From: Actinobacteria bacterium HGW-Actinobacteria-4 | Lineage (GTDB): Bacteria; Actinomycetota; Actinomycetes; Actinomycetales; Demequinaceae | Direction of reading: 5' to 3' | NCBI GenBank assembly: GCA_002841315.1 | Contig: PHEW01000009.1 | Location: 1 to 64,000, forward strand | DNA: 64,000 nt | Shown: positions 1 to 9,538 of the stretch, piece by piece | Position numbering within the stretch: position 1 is the stretch's first letter | How the letters are laid out: each line of letters opens with the position of its first letter | Notes under the pieces: model-generated | The model's database searches: none | Seen by the model: the letters and a program-made list of their open reading frames with translations, nothing else | Told to the model about the DNA's origin: nothing | Translations under genes and position numbers: made by a program

Positions 1-43
1 CTACCAACCCACCGGCAGACCCCCAGGACCCACACCAAGACGC

Positions 44-77
44 AAAAACGGGCCGAACCCATAGGTTCGACCCGTTT
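44..77 (-). terminator. Rho-independent terminator downstream of tRNA-Arg
   Basis: On the minus strand an inverted repeat (arms at 64-77 and 46-59, each 7+6 paired bases around a single mismatch, 4-nt loop at 60-63) runs straight into a five-T tract read from 48 to 44. It lies about 25 bp beyond the tRNA 3' end, so it most likely ends the tRNA transcript. Confidence 0.8.
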
Positions 78-79
78 CC

Positions 80-95
80 GATGTCTTGAGACATC
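80..95. other. Perfect 7-bp inverted repeat in tRNA 3' trailer
   Basis: GATGTCT and AGACATC flank a TG centre, between the tRNA 3' end and the terminator. In RNA only part of the stem could close because the loop is so short. It may help tRNA 3' processing; this is inference only. Confidence 0.4.
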
Positions 96-101
96 ACAAA
101 G

Positions 102-174
102 TGCCCCCGACAGGAATCGAACCTGCGACCTTCGGTACCGGAAACCGGCGCTCTATCCTCTGAGCTACGGGGGC
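102..174 (-). tRNA. tRNA-Arg (anticodon CCG)
   Basis: A full 73-nt cloverleaf reads on the minus strand: acceptor GCCCCCG pairing with CGGGGGC, discriminator A, D stem GCTC/GAGC, anticodon loop TTCCGGT with anticodon CCG, and T arm GCAGG-TTCGATT-CCTGT. It decodes the Arg codon CGG. The anticodon stem has an unpaired C27-A43 at its outer end and the T stem one G-U pair. CCA is not encoded. A terminator follows at once, so it is probably a single-gene transcript. Confidence 0.95.
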
Positions 175-247
175 GTGCCACGAACTAGTCTGCGGCAGTC
201 GAGACTATCAGGCATGGGGCTTGCGCCGATAGCTGACCGCTGGAACG

Positions 248-1501
248 CTAGACGTCACCGCGAGGGACGAGCCGACGCAGTTGCGTGACGTGCTGCGTGT
301 TCAGTTCGCTGATCGATGCCACACCCAGCAGCTTCATGGTGCGTACAATCTCGCCGGTCAAGATGTCGATAGCGCGGTCCACCCCTTCGCGGCCACCGGC
401 CATCAATCCATACAAGTACGCACGCCCCACCAGGGTAAAGTCTGCGCCCATCGCGAGCGCCGCGACGATATCCGCGCCAGACATAATGCCGGTGTCCACG
501 ATGATCTCCGTGCGCTGGCCCAACTCGCGCTTGACCACTGGCAGCAAATGAAACGGAATGGGAGCCCGGTCCAACTGGCGCCCGCCGTGGTTGGAGAGCA
601 CAATCCCATCGACCCCCACGTCTACCACACGCTTTGCATCGTCGAGAGTCTGGATGCCCTTAACGACGACCTTGCCTGGCCATTCGTCGCGAATCCAGGC
701 GAGGTCATCAAACGTGACCGTGGGGTCAAAGAGCGTGTCGAGCAGCTCGGCGATGGTCCCGTCCCAATCTGTCAGTGATGCGAATCTGAGCGGCTCGGTG
801 GTAAGGAAGTTCCACCACCACTCGGTCCGTGGGATCGCGTTCAACACGGTCGCGGGTGTCAGCGTGGGCGGGATGGTGAAGCCATTGCGATTGTCGCGCA
901 ATCGCGCGCCCGCGACAGGAACGTCGACTGTAACGAGCAGGGTGTCGAAGCCGACGTCCGCGGCGCGGGAGACCAAGGTCATCGAACGGTCGCGGTCCTT
1001 CTGCATGTAGAGCTGAAACCAGTTGCGGCCCCTGGGGTTTGCGATGGCCACCTGCTCGGGAGTCGTGGTGCCCACTGTGGACAACGAGAACGGGATTCCT
1101 GCGGCACCAGCGGCTGATGCCCCCGCTTGTTCGCCTTCGGCGTGCATCATGCGGGTGAAGCCTGTGGGGGCGATCCCAAACGGTAGCGACGACGGTGCTC
1201 CCAAGATCCGAACAGATGTGTCGACCTGCGACACGTCGCGCAGGATCGCTGGATGGAACTCGATGTCCAGGAACGCCTGCCGTGCACGTGCGAGTGATAG
1301 TTCCTGATCTGCGGCGCCATCCGCGTAATCGAAAGCACCCTGAGGAGTACGGCGCTTCGCAATGGTACGCAGATCAGCGATCGTGAAAGCCTTGGCAAGT
1401 CGTCGGCGCCTCGCATTGGTGTCGAACTTCTTGAACGTGAGCAACGGGGCTAGGTCCCGTGGTCGTGGAAACCGACGTCGCAGGGTACGGCTACTCATCA
1501 T
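248..1501 (-). CDS. lldD: FMN-dependent L-lactate dehydrogenase (alpha-hydroxy-acid dehydrogenase family)
   Basis: 417 aa. This TIM-barrel flavoenzyme family oxidises L-lactate to pyruvate at the membrane or in the cytosol. Seen: the substrate/FMN motif SNHGGRQLD, a KGIQTLDDA strand carrying the catalytic-region Lys, and [20 protein letters not shown] for phosphate binding. The reading frame is open further upstream, but the ATG at 1501 overlaps the rhaB stop (ATGA), which argues for translational coupling and this start. In a rhamnose operon it would oxidise the L-lactate formed from L-lactaldehyde. The N-terminus is Arg-rich. Another 2-hydroxy acid substrate cannot be excluded. Confidence 0.88.
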   Translation of the reverse strand: MMSSRTLRRRFPRPRDLAPLLTFKKFDTNARRRRLAKAFTIADLRTIAKRRTPQGAFDYADGAADQELSLARARQAFLDIEFHPAILRDVSQVDTSVRILGAPSSLPFGIAPTGFTRMMHAEGEQAGASAAGAAGIPFSLSTVGTTTPEQVAIANPRGRNWFQLYMQKDRDRSMTLVSRAADVGFDTLLVTVDVPVAGARLRDNRNGFTIPPTLTPATVLNAIPRTEWWWNFLTTEPLRFASLTDWDGTIAELLDTLFDPTVTFDDLAWIRDEWPGKVVVKGIQTLDDAKRVVDVGVDGIVLSNHGGRQLDRAPIPFHLLPVVKRELGQRTEIIVDTGIMSGADIVAALAMGADFTLVGRAYLYGLMAGGREGVDRAIDILTGEIVRTMKLLGVASISELNTQHVTQLRRLVPRGDV

Positions 1502-2919
1502 GCCGACCCTTCTGGCATATAGACCGTTGGTGAGAACGACGCGTCCACGAGCGCTCGCAATGATTCCAGTGTGCCGGAAACCGCACCAAGCGCCCGTCCT
1601 TGGATGAGCACGTTGCCAATTGCCGTCGCCTCCACTGGTCCGGCGACCACGCGCAGCCTGGCGCGATCGGCGATGCGTTGGCACAGCAGCGTGTTGAGAG
1701 CGCCGCCTCCGACGATGTGAATCCTTGTGACAGTTTGGCCAGAGAGCGTCGAGGCACTGCGTACCGCTTCCGCGAAGGCGGCCGCAAGACTCTCGATCAC
1801 GCACCGGACAAACTCGGCACGCGATTGTGGCGCGGGGAGGTTGTGCTCAGTGCACCACGCCGCGATACGCGTGGGCATGTCGCCGCGCGCCAGGAAGGTC
1901 GGGTCGTTGGCGTCCACGAGCGGCACCTCGGTCTGAAGGGATGCCGCCTCGGCGATGAGGTGCTCCATCGTGACAGGTTTGCCGTCACGCTCCCACTCCC
2001 GCACGCATTCGCTCAGGAGCCACAGGCCCATCACGTTGTGTAAGAACCGGGTGCGTCCATCGACGCCGCCTTCATTGGTGAAGTTGGCCGCGCGCGCAGC
2101 GTCCGACAATATTGGCTTCTCAGTTTCGACGCCCACCAGACCCCACGTGCCGCACGAGATATAGGCACCGTCAGGCTCGTGCATGGGGGTGGCCACTACA
2201 GCCGATGCCGTGTCATGCGAGCCTACAGCCAGGACTTTCGTGTCGCTCGCCAAGCCGGTGAAGTCGAGAACGTGAGGAAGGAGTTCGCCAAGCTCATCTC
2301 CGGCGCCCACGAGCGGCGGAAACATGGTGCGACGTAGACCGAGGAGGTCGATGAGTTCCGTATCCCACTCGTGGGTGGCGATGTTGAGCAGGCCCGTGGT
2401 CGAGGCGTTGGTGCGCTCTGCGAAACGGTGGCCAGTGAGGTAGAAGTTCATGAGGTCGGGAATGAGTAGTGCAGTGTCGACGATCGCGAGCACAGCGGGG
2501 TCGTCTGCAGCCAATTGGTACAACGTGTTGAACGGTAGGTATTGCAGGCCGTTAAGCCTGTACAGCGCTTCGTGCGGGACGCGCGCGTGGACCGCCGCAA
2601 CTCCCCGCGCGGTGCGTTCGTCTCGGTAGTGGAACGGCGACTCGAGCACACGATCACCGCTCAACAGGCCATAGTCAACGCCCCAGGAGTCGACCCCAAC
2701 AGAACTCACCTGCGTGCCGTGCTGTGCCGCTTGCCGAAGTCCGTCGAGCACGCGTGAATACAGCTCCATCGTGTTCCATTGCAATCCGGCTGGAGTACGG
2801 ACGGGTGAGTTCGGGAAGCGGGCAATTTGCTGGATTTGTAGGGTGTTCGGACCGACCACGCCGACCATCACCCGGCCGCTTGTCGCGCCCAGGTCGACTG
2901 CAGCGACCGACGCACTCAC
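1498..2919 (-). CDS. rhaB: Rhamnulokinase
   Basis: 473 aa, usual length for the FGGY sugar-kinase family. It phosphorylates L-rhamnulose at C1 with ATP. The N-terminal phosphate-binding loop [13 protein letters not shown], a [10 protein letters not shown] segment with the expected active-site Asp, and the C-terminal ATP-binding GGGALN segment are all visible. The start ATG at 2919 overlaps the stop of the aldolase/dehydrogenase gene by 4 nt (ATGA), and its own stop overlaps lldD the same way, so the three genes look translationally coupled. Confidence 0.94.
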   Translation of the reverse strand: MSASVAAVDLGATSGRVMVGVVGPNTLQIQQIARFPNSPVRTPAGLQWNTMELYSRVLDGLRQAAQHGTQVSSVGVDSWGVDYGLLSGDRVLESPFHYRDERTARGVAAVHARVPHEALYRLNGLQYLPFNTLYQLAADDPAVLAIVDTALLIPDLMNFYLTGHRFAERTNASTTGLLNIATHEWDTELIDLLGLRRTMFPPLVGAGDELGELLPHVLDFTGLASDTKVLAVGSHDTASAVVATPMHEPDGAYISCGTWGLVGVETEKPILSDAARAANFTNEGGVDGRTRFLHNVMGLWLLSECVREWERDGKPVTMEHLIAEAASLQTEVPLVDANDPTFLARGDMPTRIAAWCTEHNLPAPQSRAEFVRCVIESLAAAFAEAVRSASTLSGQTVTRIHIVGGGALNTLLCQRIADRARLRVVAGPVEATAIGNVLIQGRALGAVSGTLESLRALVDASFSPTVYMPEGSA

Positions 2920-4958
2920 CTCAGGAACGCCGCCGCCACTCCGGCATCGACCGGAATGTGGAGCCCAGTGGTGTGTGAGAGATCAGGACCGGTGAGAACA
3001 GCGACGGCGTTCGCCACGTGGTCGGGTAGCACTTCACGCTTCAGAATGGTGCGTTGCGCGTAGAACTCGCCGAGTTCGCTTTCCTCAATGCCGTATGTCT
3101 TGGCACGGTTCGCGCCCCAACCGCTCGAGAAGATCCCAGAGCCTCGAACCACGCCGTCCGGGTTGATGCCATTGACTTTGATGCCGTACTCGCCTAGTTC
3201 CACCGCGAGTAGACGCACCTGGTGGGCTTGGTCAGCCTTGGTCGCTGAGTAAGCGATGTTGTTGGGGCCCGCGAACACCGCGTTCTTCGAGGCGATATAG
3301 ATAATGTCGCCTCCCATGCCTTGAGCAATCATCACGCGCGCCGCGGCCTGTGACACGAGGAACGAGCCCTTGGCCATGACGTCGTGTTGCAGGTCCCAGT
3401 CTGACTCGGTCGTGTCGAGGAGCGATTTTGATAGCGACAGCCCAGCATTATTGACGACGAGGTCAACTCCGCCGAACGCGAGTATCGCCTCGTCGAGTGC
3501 ACGCGCGACTGCGCCGGCATCGGCCACATCGATGGACACGCCTATCGCGACGTCGGCATCGCCCAGTTCGGCTGCCGCCTCCTGAGCTTTGGTCAGGTCG
3601 AGGTCCGCGATCACGACGCACGCGCCCTCCGCCGCGAGTCGGGTGGCGATCGCCTTGCCGATTCCAGACGCAGCTCCTGTGACGAACGCGATGCGACTGG
3701 CGTGGGACTTGGGCGCGGGCAGGCGCCGCAGTTTGGCCTCCTCGAGCGCCCAGTACTCGATGTTGAACTTCTCGGCATCGGAGATTGGCGTGTAGGTCGA
3801 GACGGACTCTGCTCCTCGCATCACGTTGATCGCGTTGAGGTAGAACTCGCCCGCGACGCGCGCCGTTTGCTTGTTCGCCCCAAACGAAAACATGCCGACG
3901 CCGGGCACGAGCACGATGAGCGGGTCGGCTCCGCGAATCGCCGGGGAGTTCACATCGGAGTGCGCGTCGTAGTAGGCCTGGTAGTCGGCCCGGTACTCCG
4001 TGTGTAGTTCAGTGAGTCGCGCCATGGAGTCTTCGATGGACGCGTTGGCGGGAAGGTCGAGCACTAGCGGCTTGACCTTGGTGCGCAGGAAGTGGTCGGG
4101 GCAGCTGGTGCCCAGCGCCGCAAGCCTTGGGTGCTCCGTTGACCCCAGGAACGCCAAGACTTCCGGAGCATCATTGAAGTGGCCCACCATCGGCTTGTCT
4201 GTCGAGGCGAGCCCTCTGATCGTGGGAGCGAGGCGCGCGGCCTTCATCTTTCTGGCGTCGGGATTCAGTGGCGCGTACCCAGGCAGGGGAGGACCGAAGG
4301 GCTCAGCCTTGCCGTGGTCAGCGAGGTAGGCGGCGGCGGTGGTGATGATGGAGAGCGAGTTCGCCTCGGCCGCGTCGGAGGTCTCGCCCCATGCGGTGAT
4401 GCCATGGCCGCCCAAGATGCAACCGATGGCTTGCGGGTTGGCTGACTTGATGCCAGCAATGTCGAGTCCTAGTTGGAACCCGGGCCGACGCCATGGTACC
4501 CATACCACTGTGTCGCCAAAGATCTTCTCCGTGAGTCTCGCGCCGTCGGCTGATGTTGCGATGGCAATCCCCGAATCGGGGTGCAAGTGATCGACGTGGG
4601 GCGCACCAATGAGTGCATGCATCGCGGTGTCGATCGACGGCGCAGCACCGCCGGTGCCATGCAAGCAGTAGTCGAATGCGGCAACCATGTCGTCTTCGCG
4701 TTCAACACCGAGGTAGACGTCTTGCAACGCTCGAACGCGGTCGAGGCGTAGCACGGCAAGCCCAGCCTCCGTCAGGGTGCCGAGGTCGCCACCGGAGCCC
4801 TTTACCCACATGAGCTCGACAGACTCACCGGTCACGGGGTCTATTTCCAGCCCCTTGGCCGAGGTGTTGCCGCCCGCGTAGTTGGTGTTCCTGGGGTCAG
4901 CGCCAAGGCGATGCGAGCGCTCAATGAGGCTAGCGGTTGCCGGATTGACGGGTGGCAT
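2916..4958 (-). CDS. rhaD: Bifunctional rhamnulose-1-phosphate aldolase / lactaldehyde dehydrogenase
   Basis: 680 aa. The N-terminal ~400 residues are a class II aldolase/adducin-type domain (HLHPDSGIAIATSADG, a zinc-binding His region) that splits L-rhamnulose-1-phosphate into glycerone phosphate and L-lactaldehyde. The C-terminal ~250 residues are a short-chain dehydrogenase: NAD-binding VTGAASGIGKAIA, then NNAG, then catalytic YSATK. It would oxidise lactaldehyde to L-lactate. The fused form is known from actinobacteria, Bacillus and rhizobia (RhaEW/RhaAD type). The open frame extends upstream, but ATG 4958 has GAAAGGA 6 nt before it. Next step: lldD two genes downstream. Confidence 0.93.
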   Translation of the reverse strand: MPPVNPATASLIERSHRLGADPRNTNYAGGNTSAKGLEIDPVTGESVELMWVKGSGGDLGTLTEAGLAVLRLDRVRALQDVYLGVEREDDMVAAFDYCLHGTGGAAPSIDTAMHALIGAPHVDHLHPDSGIAIATSADGARLTEKIFGDTVVWVPWRRPGFQLGLDIAGIKSANPQAIGCILGGHGITAWGETSDAAEANSLSIITTAAAYLADHGKAEPFGPPLPGYAPLNPDARKMKAARLAPTIRGLASTDKPMVGHFNDAPEVLAFLGSTEHPRLAALGTSCPDHFLRTKVKPLVLDLPANASIEDSMARLTELHTEYRADYQAYYDAHSDVNSPAIRGADPLIVLVPGVGMFSFGANKQTARVAGEFYLNAINVMRGAESVSTYTPISDAEKFNIEYWALEEAKLRRLPAPKSHASRIAFVTGAASGIGKAIATRLAAEGACVVIADLDLTKAQEAAAELGDADVAIGVSIDVADAGAVARALDEAILAFGGVDLVVNNAGLSLSKSLLDTTESDWDLQHDVMAKGSFLVSQAAARVMIAQGMGGDIIYIASKNAVFAGPNNIAYSATKADQAHQVRLLAVELGEYGIKVNGINPDGVVRGSGIFSSGWGANRAKTYGIEESELGEFYAQRTILKREVLPDHVANAVAVLTGPDLSHTTGLHIPVDAGVAAAFLR

Positions 4959-4989
4959 GATGATCCTTTCGAGTCCGGAGGCAGGGCGG

Positions 4990-6156
4990 TTACGCGCCCC
5001 ACCCTGCTTGATTGCCGCCCACGCGTGCGGCAGCAATGGTCGTGGCGTAGCCGCTGTCTGCGTAGGCAGCCATCGGGTCAGCGGGGTAGCCGCGCTTCTC
5101 GCGCCAGGTCGCGAGCATCGGCCGCACATCGGTATAGAAGGCGTCCATCAGCAGGCCGTTCGCTGCAAGGACGTCGCCGGCTTGCTGGGCCGCTTCGAGC
5201 TCGCCCGTGTTGACCAATAGCGCACGTGCCGTCATCTCTTGCACGTTCAGTACGGATCGGATCTGACCGGGGATCTTGTCTTCGATGTTGTGGCATTGGT
5301 CAAGCATGAATGCGGTGTCACCGTCGGACCCGTAGCCGCCACCCCGAACCACCTCGACGATGATCCGGAACAGTTGGAAGGGGTCGGCGGCGCCAACGAT
5401 GAGGTCGTCGTCGGCGTAGAAGCGTGAGTTGAAGTCGAACGAGCCCAGCTTGCCTAGGCGCAGCAGTTGCATCACGATGAACTCGATGTTGGTGCTAGGC
5501 GCGTGATGGCCGGTATCGAGGCAGACAACAGCGCGTTCGCCCAGTGCCGCACAGTGCGCGTAGCTCGTGCCCCAGTCGGGAACGTCCATGTGATAGAAGG
5601 CCGGTTCGAAGATCTTGTACTCGAGCACGAGCCGTTGGCTTTCGCCGATCCGCTCGTAGATCTCCGCGAGCGCTTCGCCCATGCGGTCCTGGCGACCACG
5701 CATGTCGTCCTGACCCGGGTAATTGGTGCCGTCTGCGAGCCAGATCTTAAGGTCGCGCGAGCCGGTCTCGTCCATAATGTCGATGCACTCAAGGTGGTGA
5801 TCGATGGCCTTGCGCCGGATTCGGTCGTCGCGGTGTGCAAGGGAGCCAAGTTTGTAGTCGTCGTCCTGGAAAGTGTTGGAGTTGATGGTGCCGAGCGCGA
5901 CGCCTTCCTCTTGCGCGTGAGCCTTGAGCGCTGAGTAGTCATCGACCTTGTCCCACGGGATGTGCAGTGCGACAGTCGGCGAAAGCCCTGTGTGCTTGTG
6001 TACCTGCGCGGCGTCGGAGATCTTCTCGAACGGATCGCGCGGTACGCCTGCCTGCGTGAAGACCTTGAATCTGGTCCCCGAATTGCCGAATGCCCACGAG
6101 GGAAGCTCGATGGCTTGCTCGGCCAAGCGTGAAGAGATCGAGTCAAAGGTAGTCAC
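4990..6156 (-). CDS. rhaI: L-rhamnose isomerase (RhaI, Gram-positive/Pseudomonas type)
   Basis: 388 aa from a GTG start. It interconverts L-rhamnose and L-rhamnulose. It belongs to the xylose-isomerase-like TIM barrel type rather than the E. coli RhaA type: LEYKIFEP, CLDTGHHAPS and SFDFNSRFYADDDL carry the expected metal-binding Glu, Asp and His residues. The frame is open upstream to 6732, but that part overlaps rhaS in another frame and has no rhamnose-isomerase character. GTG at 6156 is the best start even though its ribosome site is weak. A 115-bp gap with a strong hairpin separates it from rhaS. Confidence 0.9.
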   Translation of the reverse strand: MTTFDSISSRLAEQAIELPSWAFGNSGTRFKVFTQAGVPRDPFEKISDAAQVHKHTGLSPTVALHIPWDKVDDYSALKAHAQEEGVALGTINSNTFQDDDYKLGSLAHRDDRIRRKAIDHHLECIDIMDETGSRDLKIWLADGTNYPGQDDMRGRQDRMGEALAEIYERIGESQRLVLEYKIFEPAFYHMDVPDWGTSYAHCAALGERAVVCLDTGHHAPSTNIEFIVMQLLRLGKLGSFDFNSRFYADDDLIVGAADPFQLFRIIVEVVRGGGYGSDGDTAFMLDQCHNIEDKIPGQIRSVLNVQEMTARALLVNTGELEAAQQAGDVLAANGLLMDAFYTDVRPMLATWREKRGYPADPMAAYADSGYATTIAAARVGGNQAGWGA

Positions 6157-6213
6157 AGTCGCGTCCGTATCGTGTGGTGGGTACCAGCGGGTCGTGTATG
6201 CGAGGGGAGGGCC

Positions 6214-6262
6214 GCTGACCCGGCAGGGGGCGTCAGGGGGGGTTGGAGCCTGCCGGGCCAGC
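6214..6262 (-). terminator. Intercistronic hairpin downstream of rhaS
   Basis: CCCGGCAGG (6219-6227) pairs with CCTGCCGGG (6249-6257). After one A-C mismatch, GCTG/CAGC add four more pairs, giving a 13-bp stem over a 21-nt G/C-tract loop. No U-tract follows. Its place just behind the solute-binding-protein gene suggests 3'-end protection or partial termination that keeps rhaS mRNA above the downstream enzyme genes (inference). Confidence 0.65.
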
Positions 6263-6271
6263 GATCTCGCC

Positions 6272-7321
6272 CTAGAAGTTGAAGTCCCCGATGTTGTTGG
6301 CGTCGAAGACGTACGGGTCTCCGAGCAACACGGTGCCATTGGGTCCAACGGTGTAATCGCCGAGCTTGCCGGCACTGAAGGTGTCGCCTTCTGCTCCGGT
6401 GATCTCACCTTCGATGAGTGCCTTCGCTGCGTATGCCGCAAGGTACCCAAGATCGCCTGGGTTCCACAGTGCAAAAGCAGCGACGGTGCCGTCCTCGACA
6501 TACGAGCGCATTTGGTTGGGCGTACCCAATCCAGTGATGGCAACTTGACCCTTCGACTCGGAGGTCGAGAGGTAGCGAGCAGCCGCAGAGATTCCCACGG
6601 TGGTAGGCGACACGATTCCCTTGAGGTCCGGGTAGGTCTGCAGCAGCGCCGCAGTCCGGTCAAAGGAGGTCTGATCGTCGTCGTCGCCGTAGACCACGTC
6701 GACCAGTTCGATGTTCGGGTGATCAGCAGCAAGGATCTCCTTCATCATCTCGATCCAGGCATTCTGGTTCGTCGCGTTGGCGGTTGCGGAGAGGATGGCG
6801 ATCTGGCCCTCGCCACCAATCTGTTCGGCGATCATGTCAACCTGCACCTGCGCGATTCCCTCGGCCGTTGCCTGGTTAATGAACAGGTCTCGGCACTCAG
6901 GGTTGGTGTCAGAGTCGAAGGTTACGACCTTGACACCGTTGTCGCGGGCTTCGTTGAGTGCGCCGCAGATCGCTTCCGGGTCGTTTGCCGAAATTGCGAT
7001 ACCGCCTACACCCTGTTGGGTGAGAGTGTTGATGTAGCTGACCTGGGCGTCAGGCGATGCTTCCGCCGGACCCACCTCCGCGTAAGTGCCGCCAAACTCG
7101 GCGATAGCCTCGGCGCCTCCTGCGTCGGAGGTGTCGAAGTACGCGTTGCCCAGGTTCTTGGGCAAGAAGGTGATAGCGAGGTTGGCATCAGGGGTGCCAT
7201 TGTCGCCGTTGGGGGTCTCGCTCGATCCGGGCTCAACCGTGGTGGAGCAGCCAGCCATGACGAGCGCTGCGCTAGCAACGATCGCGGCGGCCGCGCCCCT
7301 TCGTTTCACATTCGAAAACAT
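6272..7321 (-). CDS. rhaS: Rhamnose ABC transporter substrate-binding lipoprotein
   Basis: 349 aa. A lipoprotein signal peptide ends in the lipobox LVMAGC, so the protein should be lipid-anchored outside the membrane. The rest is a periplasmic-binding-protein type I (ribose/rhamnose) fold: LGNAYFDTSDAGG, VSYINTLTQQGVGGIAISAND and KVVTFDSDTNPE. The start ATG at 7321 is preceded by GGGAG; the longer frame upstream overlaps rhaQ. It would capture L-rhamnose and deliver it to RhaP/RhaQ. Unusually it is the last gene of the transporter set (order T-P-Q-S). Confidence 0.93.
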   Translation of the reverse strand: MFSNVKRRGAAAAIVASAALVMAGCSTTVEPGSSETPNGDNGTPDANLAITFLPKNLGNAYFDTSDAGGAEAIAEFGGTYAEVGPAEASPDAQVSYINTLTQQGVGGIAISANDPEAICGALNEARDNGVKVVTFDSDTNPECRDLFINQATAEGIAQVQVDMIAEQIGGEGQIAILSATANATNQNAWIEMMKEILAADHPNIELVDVVYGDDDDQTSFDRTAALLQTYPDLKGIVSPTTVGISAAARYLSTSESKGQVAITGLGTPNQMRSYVEDGTVAAFALWNPGDLGYLAAYAAKALIEGEITGAEGDTFSAGKLGDYTVGPNGTVLLGDPYVFDANNIGDFNF

Positions 7322-7332
7322 CTTTGTTCTCC

Positions 7333-8439
7333 CTAGTGGTTGTGCGATGTGGGGACATCGACTTGTGTGGTGGCGGGCGTCGCATCGGTATGTGCCGCGG
7401 CGGCGCGCGCCCTTCTCCCTCGCGATCGAGTCCAATGCTCATGGACCCAGGCGAAGAAACTTGGTGACACCACCGAAGCAACCAGGAGCGTCCCGGTGAT
7501 GATGTTGATCACGTCAGAAGTGACATTGGCTAGCCGCAGTGCGCTGGCAAGAGTGCCGATGAGCAGCACCGCTGCAATGACGCCGTGCAGTGCGCCGCGA
7601 CCTCCGAAGATGGACACTCCGCCCAGCAGTACGGCGGCGATCACTCCGAGCTCCAAACCGGTCGCGTTGTCGCCCCGAGCACTCCCATATCGCAACGTGT
7701 AGTAGACGCCAGCGAGTGCAGCGACAGTTCCACTCAGCACAAACAGAATGAGCTTGGTGCGCTCGACGGAAACGCCCGAGAATCGCGCTGCCTCGGATGA
7801 CTGGCCAATCGCGAAGACGCCACGACCGAAGCTCGACCCATGAAGCAGCCACACGAACACGATGGTGAGCGCCCCAAAGAGGATCATCACGCTGGGGATT
7901 GGCGTACCAGGGATCGTGGAGGTCGCGAGGTCTGACCAGGTAGCAGGGAAGCCGGTCACTGCCGTCGTTCCGAGCAATCCCACCGCCAAGCCGCGGAACA
8001 GTGCAAGCGTTCCAATCGTCACGGCCAGTGAAGGCAGGCGCATCACCGTGACCAGGAAGCCGTTGATGAACCCAGCTACCGCCCCTACGACGATGGCGAC
8101 CGCGATGGCCAAGGGAATGGGAAGTCCTGCCTGGTACATCGTTCCAAACACGACGCTCGAGAGTCCGACAACCGACGCCACCGACAGGTCGATCTCGCCA
8201 GTAATGATGATCATCGTCATGGGCAACGCAATGAAGAGGATGGCTGCGACATCAAGCAGCAGGTACGTGATCGTGATGGGTGCCGCGAAGTTGGGCACGC
8301 TGAAAACGGCGACGACGTACACCGCCACGAGCGCGGCGAAGACAGCAATCTCTCGAGTGAAGAGAGCTCGGCGCCACAGGGGCTTCGAGTGGTGGCGGTA
8401 CCCGCGAGGTGCGGCCGACGTCAGTGCAGCGTCAGACAT
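7333..8439 (-). CDS. rhaQ: Rhamnose ABC transporter permease
   Basis: 368 aa, about nine to ten hydrophobic segments, branched-chain-amino-acid/ribose permease family (BPD_transp_2). The MIIITGEIDLSVASVVGLSS segment is typical of sugar RbsC/RhaQ permeases, and LELGVIAAVLLGGVSIFGGRG is the ATPase-facing motif. It overlaps the end of the partner permease by 8 bp and is 11 bp before rhaS. The assignment to RhaQ rather than RhaP rests on gene order. The C-terminus is Arg/Ala/His-rich and cytosolic. Confidence 0.9.
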   Translation of the reverse strand: MSDAALTSAAPRGYRHHSKPLWRRALFTREIAVFAALVAVYVVAVFSVPNFAAPITITYLLLDVAAILFIALPMTMIIITGEIDLSVASVVGLSSVVFGTMYQAGLPIPLAIAVAIVVGAVAGFINGFLVTVMRLPSLAVTIGTLALFRGLAVGLLGTTAVTGFPATWSDLATSTIPGTPIPSVMILFGALTIVFVWLLHGSSFGRGVFAIGQSSEAARFSGVSVERTKLILFVLSGTVAALAGVYYTLRYGSARGDNATGLELGVIAAVLLGGVSIFGGRGALHGVIAAVLLIGTLASALRLANVTSDVINIITGTLLVASVVSPSFFAWVHEHWTRSRGRRARAAAAHTDATPATTQVDVPTSHNH

Positions 8440-9538
8440 TGTTCACCGCCTTGGTGTTGTCGCTCGGTAGCTCGCGGTCGCGGTCGCTGTCGCTGTCGCC
8501 AGGTTGCTGGTCGAGATCTCGGAGTGCGACCAGCCGGCGTATCTGCCGGTTCGCGGCGAGCCGGTCAAGGACGATTGCGCCAATAATGAGTGCTCCCACG
8601 ACGGCGCGTTGCCAGAAGTCATCCACTCCCAGCACAGGCAGCGCGCGGTTAATGGTGAGCAACAAGAAGGCGCCAATCGCCGCGCCGAAGACTGAACCGC
8701 TACCGCCGAAGATGGCCACACCACCGATCACAGCGGCGCCGACGGATTGCAACTCGAGGCCTAGACCGACCTGGGAGTTCACAGTCCCGTACCGGGCGGC
8801 GTAAAGCACTCCGGCGAGTCCGGCAAGCGCGCCAGAGATGACGAAAGCGCTAAGCACGCGCCTGCGAACCTTTAACCCATAGAGGTTGGCGGCATCGGGG
8901 TCGGAGCCAATCGCGTAGAGCTCACGCCCGCCTCGCTGGGTATAGGTGTACCAGCCAGCGATCGCAAGCACGAGAACTGCGATCACCGTGATGACGGGGA
9001 TTCGGTACCATGCGCTGGTGCCGAGCGCGAGAAAGTCTGCTGGCATATCTGAGGCATTGATGCGCTTCGATCCTGTCCACATCACGTTGATGCCGCGAAA
9101 TGCGTAGAGAGTGCCGAGAGTGATCACCAGTGATGGCACCTTGGCGAATGCAACCAGAGCTCCGTTGATCAGGCCGAGCAAGGCTCCGAACACCACGCCA
9201 AGCAGGAACACGGTGGGCCACGGTAGCCAGGTCATGTCCATGAAGACGCGGCCCGTGAGGTACGCGCTCAGTCCAACGACGGATCCCACGGAGAGGTCGA
9301 CGTTCCTCGTGATGATCACGATGGCTTGGCCGACGGCCACGATCATGAGCAACGCAGGCGTTACCAAGAGGTCGCGAAACCCGTCGGTCGAGAACAAGAA
9401 GTTTGGATTCTTCGTGGTGGTGACGGCTACGACGAGGATAAAGGCCAGCAGGATTCCAGCTTCGCGTGCCTTTCCGATGCTTCCTAGTCTGGCGAAGACG
9501 TTCGATTGGCCGAGGATGTTGGTGGGGCTCGCCATCAT
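8432..9538 (-). CDS. rhaP: Rhamnose ABC transporter permease
   Basis: 368 aa, paralogous to the next permease gene. It carries IIITRNVDLSVGSVVGLSAY and LELQSVGAAVIGGVAIFGGSG, the same two hallmark segments of RbsC-type permeases. The ATG overlaps the rhaT stop (ATGA at 9535-9538). A hydrophilic C-terminal tail contains a short Asp/Ser/Arg run. Together with RhaQ it should form the heterodimeric membrane channel for L-rhamnose. Confidence 0.9.
   Translation of the reverse strand: MMASPTNILGQSNVFARLGSIGKAREAGILLAFILVVAVTTTKNPNFLFSTDGFRDLLVTPALLMIVAVGQAIVIITRNVDLSVGSVVGLSAYLTGRVFMDMTWLPWPTVFLLGVVFGALLGLINGALVAFAKVPSLVITLGTLYAFRGINVMWTGSKRINASDMPADFLALGTSAWYRIPVITVIAVLVLAIAGWYTYTQRGGRELYAIGSDPDAANLYGLKVRRRVLSAFVISGALAGLAGVLYAARYGTVNSQVGLGLELQSVGAAVIGGVAIFGGSGSVFGAAIGAFLLLTINRALPVLGVDDFWQRAVVGALIIGAIVLDRLAANRQIRRLVALRDLDQQPGDSDSDRDRELPSDNTKAVNNV

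Noticed and set aside
6228-6248. G-tract as a slippery or G-quadruplex element
   Set aside because: The runs of five to seven G lie in the loop of the rhaS-rhaI hairpin and are too few and irregular for a clear quadruplex call.
5948-7336. 462-aa plus-strand frame opposite rhaI and rhaS
   Set aside because: Antisense to rhaS and the start of rhaI, both of which carry strong family motifs.
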